Source of the DNA: Blastomonas fulva
GTDB taxonomy: Bacteria > Pseudomonadota > Alphaproteobacteria > Sphingomonadales > Sphingomonadaceae
DNA: 64,000 bases
NCBI RefSeq assembly: GCF_003431825.1
Contig: NZ_CP020083.1
Span: 186,001-250,000 of the forward strand
Direction of reading: 5' to 3'
The translations under genes and the position numbers were made by a program. Below the pieces are notes generated by a model. That model was given only the letters and a program-made list of their open reading frames with translations, had not been told where the DNA came from and did not search any database. Positions 61,968 through 64,000 of the stretch are shown one piece after another (within the stretch, counting starts at the first letter, position 1; the number at the start of each line of letters is the position of its first letter).

Positions 61968-62474
61968 ATCAGAAAGGCGCTAAACCTGACCAAGGCGTTT
62001 GAACCACTGCTGATTGATCTTCTGCCAAAGATGCGACGGTTTGCATGCGGCCTGACGGGCTCGACTGCTGACGGTGACGATCTGTGCCAGATGACGATCG
62101 AACGTGCCTTGGCCCGCCGCAACCAGTGGCAAGAGGGGACACGCCTGGATAGCTGGATGTATAAGATAATGCGAAACCTGTTCATCGACGAGATGCGCGC
62201 CTCGCGCCGCCGCAGCGAGACTTTCGTGGCCGAGGAGGCAGGTCTGTCAGTGGGATCGTCTGGCGGACAGGAAGCAAGTGTGGAGCTTGGCATGATTGAC
62301 CGCGCAATGATGCGACTGCCTGAAGAGCAGCGAGAAGCCGTGTTGTTGGTGATGGTGGAGGGGTGTTCATACAGGGAAGCAGCCGAAATCGTAGGCTGCC
62401 CGGTTGGCACGCTCAATTCCCGACTGGTGCGCGGCAGGGATGCCTTGCAAGGTCTGTTGGAGGACGCCGCATGA
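61938..62474 (+). CDS. ECF-type RNA polymerase sigma factor
   Basis: The product of up to 178 residues has sigma region 2 (FEPLLIDLLPKMRRFACGLTGSTADGDDLCQMTIERAL, SWMYKIMRNLFIDEMRA) and region 4 (LPEEQREAVLLVMVEGCSYREAAEIVGCPVGTLNSRLVRGRDAL). It is a short ECF sigma factor. The start is uncertain: the ATG at 61938 lies within an inverted repeat and has a weak ribosome-binding site, while the conserved domain begins about 20 codons later. The stop overlaps the anti-sigma start (ATGA), so the two are coupled. Confidence 0.9.
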   Translation: MKRASPSVSSIRKALNLTKAFEPLLIDLLPKMRRFACGLTGSTADGDDLCQMTIERALARRNQWQEGTRLDSWMYKIMRNLFIDEMRASRRRSETFVAEEAGLSVGSSGGQEASVELGMIDRAMMRLPEEQREAVLLVMVEGCSYREAAEIVGCPVGTLNSRLVRGRDALQGLLEDAA

Positions 62475-63196
62475 ACATCTCACCGGAAATGATTGCCGCC
62501 TTCGCTGATGGCGAACTGGCGGGTGCTGAAAAGGCACAGGTAGAGGCGGAAATTGCTGCTGATCCGACACTTGCGAGCGAGGTCGAGAGGCATCGCCGGC
62601 TCAAAGCCTTGCTCGCTGCGCGCTATGCCCCAATCGTAACCGAAGAGGTTCCGGCCCATCTTGTGGCGCTACTGCAAACATCCGAGCCGCACAGAGACAA
62701 AGTGGGTGAGGTCATCAGTCTTGCAGCTGCACGCAGCAAGCGCGGATTGCCACCCATGGTCCGGCGCTGGGTGCCCATCGCCGGACCTGCAATCGCTGCC
62801 TCCTTGGTGCTGGCGTTTTGGCAACCTTGGCAGCCAAGCCTTCCAGACGGATATGCGGACGAGGAATTGGCGAGCATGCTCGAGAACAGACTTGTGTCCA
62901 GTCAATCCGCAGATGCAGAGCCGCGCGTCTTGCTCAGTTTTGAGGCTGAGGGCGGCAAATTCTGTCGCGCTTGGCGAGGAGCGACCGAAGGCGGCATTGC
63001 TTGTCGGAATGCAAGTGGTTGGAAAATCGAGCAGGAATTTGCCGTTAGCGGGAGGTCATCGACCGAGTATCGCCAGGCAGGCAGTGAGGTTGAGATCCTG
63101 GCAGCAGCGCAGGAAATGGCGGCTGGCGATGCTCTGGATGCCCAAGGCGAGAAACGTGCATCGGCAAGCGGCTGGCGGACTTCAGTCGCCAACTGA
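62471..63196 (+). CDS. Membrane-bound anti-sigma factor
   Basis: The 241-residue protein has a cytoplasmic N-terminus (MNISPEMIAAFADGELAGAEKAQVEAEIAADPTLASEVERHRRLKALLAARY) typical of anti-sigma domains, without the zinc HxxxCxxC motif. One membrane helix (about 103-120, VPIAGPAIAASLVLAFW) and an extracytoplasmic domain with two Cys (FCRAWRG, IACRNA) follow. The ATG at 62471 overlaps the sigma stop. It probably sequesters the ECF sigma factor until an envelope signal arrives; the nearby exported protease could be part of the response. Confidence 0.85.
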   Translation: MNISPEMIAAFADGELAGAEKAQVEAEIAADPTLASEVERHRRLKALLAARYAPIVTEEVPAHLVALLQTSEPHRDKVGEVISLAAARSKRGLPPMVRRWVPIAGPAIAASLVLAFWQPWQPSLPDGYADEELASMLENRLVSSQSADAEPRVLLSFEAEGGKFCRAWRGATEGGIACRNASGWKIEQEFAVSGRSSTEYRQAGSEVEILAAAQEMAAGDALDAQGEKRASASGWRTSVAN

Positions 63197-63212
63197 CGCG
63201 GTCGACCGGCAA

Positions 63213-64000
63213 CTATCTCGGCCCTACAAAGCCTGTTATGGGCGCCGCAGGACCATTGACATATTGCCCCCTTTTCAAAAGGAGCGCGGTCATTTCAATC
63301 CGATCGACCGCCTGGGAATACAGAAAGCCCTGCGCTAATGTGCAGCCTGCGGCCTGCAGCAACCGTGCCTGCTCCTCGGACTCGACACCTTCTGCAATGA
63401 TGCGGGTATCCATTTTCTGGGCAATGCGGATGAGGCTTTCGACGATCGTCATGCTGACGCTGCCGGCGGCCAGATGTTCGATAAAGGTTTTGTCGATCCT
63501 GATGATGTCGACTGGAATTGTGAGCAGGTGTGTGAGCGAAGCAAAACCTGTCCCGAAGTCGTCCAGTGCGATACGAATACCCTTCGCACGCAACGCCTTG
63601 ATGCCTTGCTGAACCGCTTGATCACCTTCACCCATATAAACTGTTTCGGTGACCTCCAGGATCACATGCTCCAGCGAGACGCCCTCGCGTTCAAAAACAG
63701 AGGTGAGCACACGCTCGACCGTGCCCCCACTCAAATCAGCCGATGACACATTAATACCGACATGTTGGAAAGGGATACCCATATCCAGCCAGCGGCGCAC
63801 GTCCGCTGCGACAATGCTCATCATCCGAGCGGTCAAGGCGGTTGCCACATGCACATCGGTTGTCGCCTCGTGAAATGCCTTGGTCGGTACGATCTTGTTG
63901 CCCATCCGCATCCGACAGAGCGCTTCCAAGCCCACCACTTCGCGCGTATCCAGCCGAAAAATGGGCTGATAAAACGCATCAATCCGGTTATCGCGCAATG
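63213..64000 (-). CDS. EAL-domain c-di-GMP phosphodiesterase (partial, N-terminus outside window)
   Basis: About 262 residues of a protein reach the window edge with no reliable start; the frame is open at 64000. The EAL domain is nearly complete, with VVGLEALCR, INVSS, ILEVTET, IALDDFGTGFASL, IRIDKTFI and IAEGVE present. The metal and catalytic residues are intact and the domain should hydrolyse c-di-GMP. The missing N-terminal part may carry sensory or GGDEF domains. The gene is convergent with the anti-sigma gene, 16 bases away. Confidence 0.9.
   Translation of the reverse strand, partial: LRDNRIDAFYQPIFRLDTREVVGLEALCRMRMGNKIVPTKAFHEATTDVHVATALTARMMSIVAADVRRWLDMGIPFQHVGINVSSADLSGGTVERVLTSVFEREGVSLEHVILEVTETVYMGEGDQAVQQGIKALRAKGIRIALDDFGTGFASLTHLLTIPVDIIRIDKTFIEHLAAGSVSMTIVESLIRIAQKMDTRIIAEGVESEEQARLLQAAGCTLAQGFLYSQAVDRIEMTALLLKRGQYVNGPAAPITGFVGPR

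Noticed and set aside
1..64000. CRISPR arrays, rRNA genes, complete tRNAs and insertion sequences
   Set aside because: No regularly spaced repeats, rRNA-like stretches, cloverleaf patterns or transposase genes were recognised by eye; a tRNAscan or IS search could still find something missed.

Overview
The window looks like chromosomal or large-replicon DNA of a GC-rich alphaproteobacterium, most likely a sphingomonad (Novosphingobium, Sphingobium or Sphingopyxis type). The grounds are the TonB-receptor-linked aromatic catabolism, a trb cluster with a TrbK-alt gene and a DUF2274 gene, an alginate-export-type porin inside a nitrate operon, and the overall protein character. No rRNA, tRNA, CRISPR array or insertion sequence was recognised. 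Genes are tightly packed, and many neighbours share ATGA or TGATG stop/start overlaps. Those overlaps were used to fix many of the start codons.

Region 1 (1-14.0 kb) is a catabolic island of unknown substrate. It holds a fumarylacetoacetate-hydrolase-family enzyme (cut by the window edge), and divergent from it a co-directional block of a HisD-like dehydrogenase, an HSL-type alpha/beta hydrolase, an SDR, a C-C-hydrolase-like alpha/beta hydrolase, a VOC protein and an ABM-domain protein. A flavin monooxygenase, a DenD-like epimerase-fold enzyme, a LysR regulator, a two-domain VOC protein, a Rieske oxygenase and a TonB-dependent receptor follow. Region 2 (14.4-23.8 kb) is one long minus-strand operon, catBCA-benABD-pcaIJDF, with a divergent LysR gene. 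It encodes benzoate to catechol to beta-ketoadipate to succinyl-CoA plus acetyl-CoA. The benzoate dioxygenase reductase gene benC is missing. A perfect ATAC-N7-GTAT site sits between the regulator and the operon.

Region 3 (24.2-45.7 kb) is a conjugation module. A complete RP4/Ti-like trb set (trbB-C-D-E-J-K-L-F-G-I plus a DUF2274 gene) is divergent from a membrane-tailed LuxR-type HTH protein, two small proteins of unknown function and a RadC/JAB-winged-helix fusion. Then come a MOBF (TrwC-like) relaxase, a TraD-type coupling protein and a ribbon-helix-helix protein in the R388 trwABC gene order, preceded by a palindrome-rich region that is a good oriT candidate. Upstream lie a lytic transglycosylase, a DUF736 protein, a TraF-like S26 peptidase, a DUF2840 protein, an AlpA-like HTH protein, DUF2285 and DUF6499 proteins and a second DUF736 protein. 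No integrase, RepA or ParA gene is visible, so the ends of the element are not defined.

Region 4 (47.2-58.2 kb) is assimilatory nitrate reduction on the minus strand: nasT-nasS, then narK, a porin, nirB, nirD, nasA and a uroporphyrinogen-III methyltransferase for sirohaem. Upstream of narK is a leader with two possible ANTAR-target hairpins, the second overlapping a strong intrinsic terminator. This fits NasT antitermination relieved from NasS by nitrate. A small ORF lies between the terminator and narK and is coupled to narK by an ATGA overlap.

Region 5 (59-64 kb) carries two small exported proteins, a subtilisin-like protease divergent from an ECF sigma/anti-sigma pair, and the C-terminal part of an EAL phosphodiesterase cut by the window edge. 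All assignments come from reading the sequence; no database search was run.
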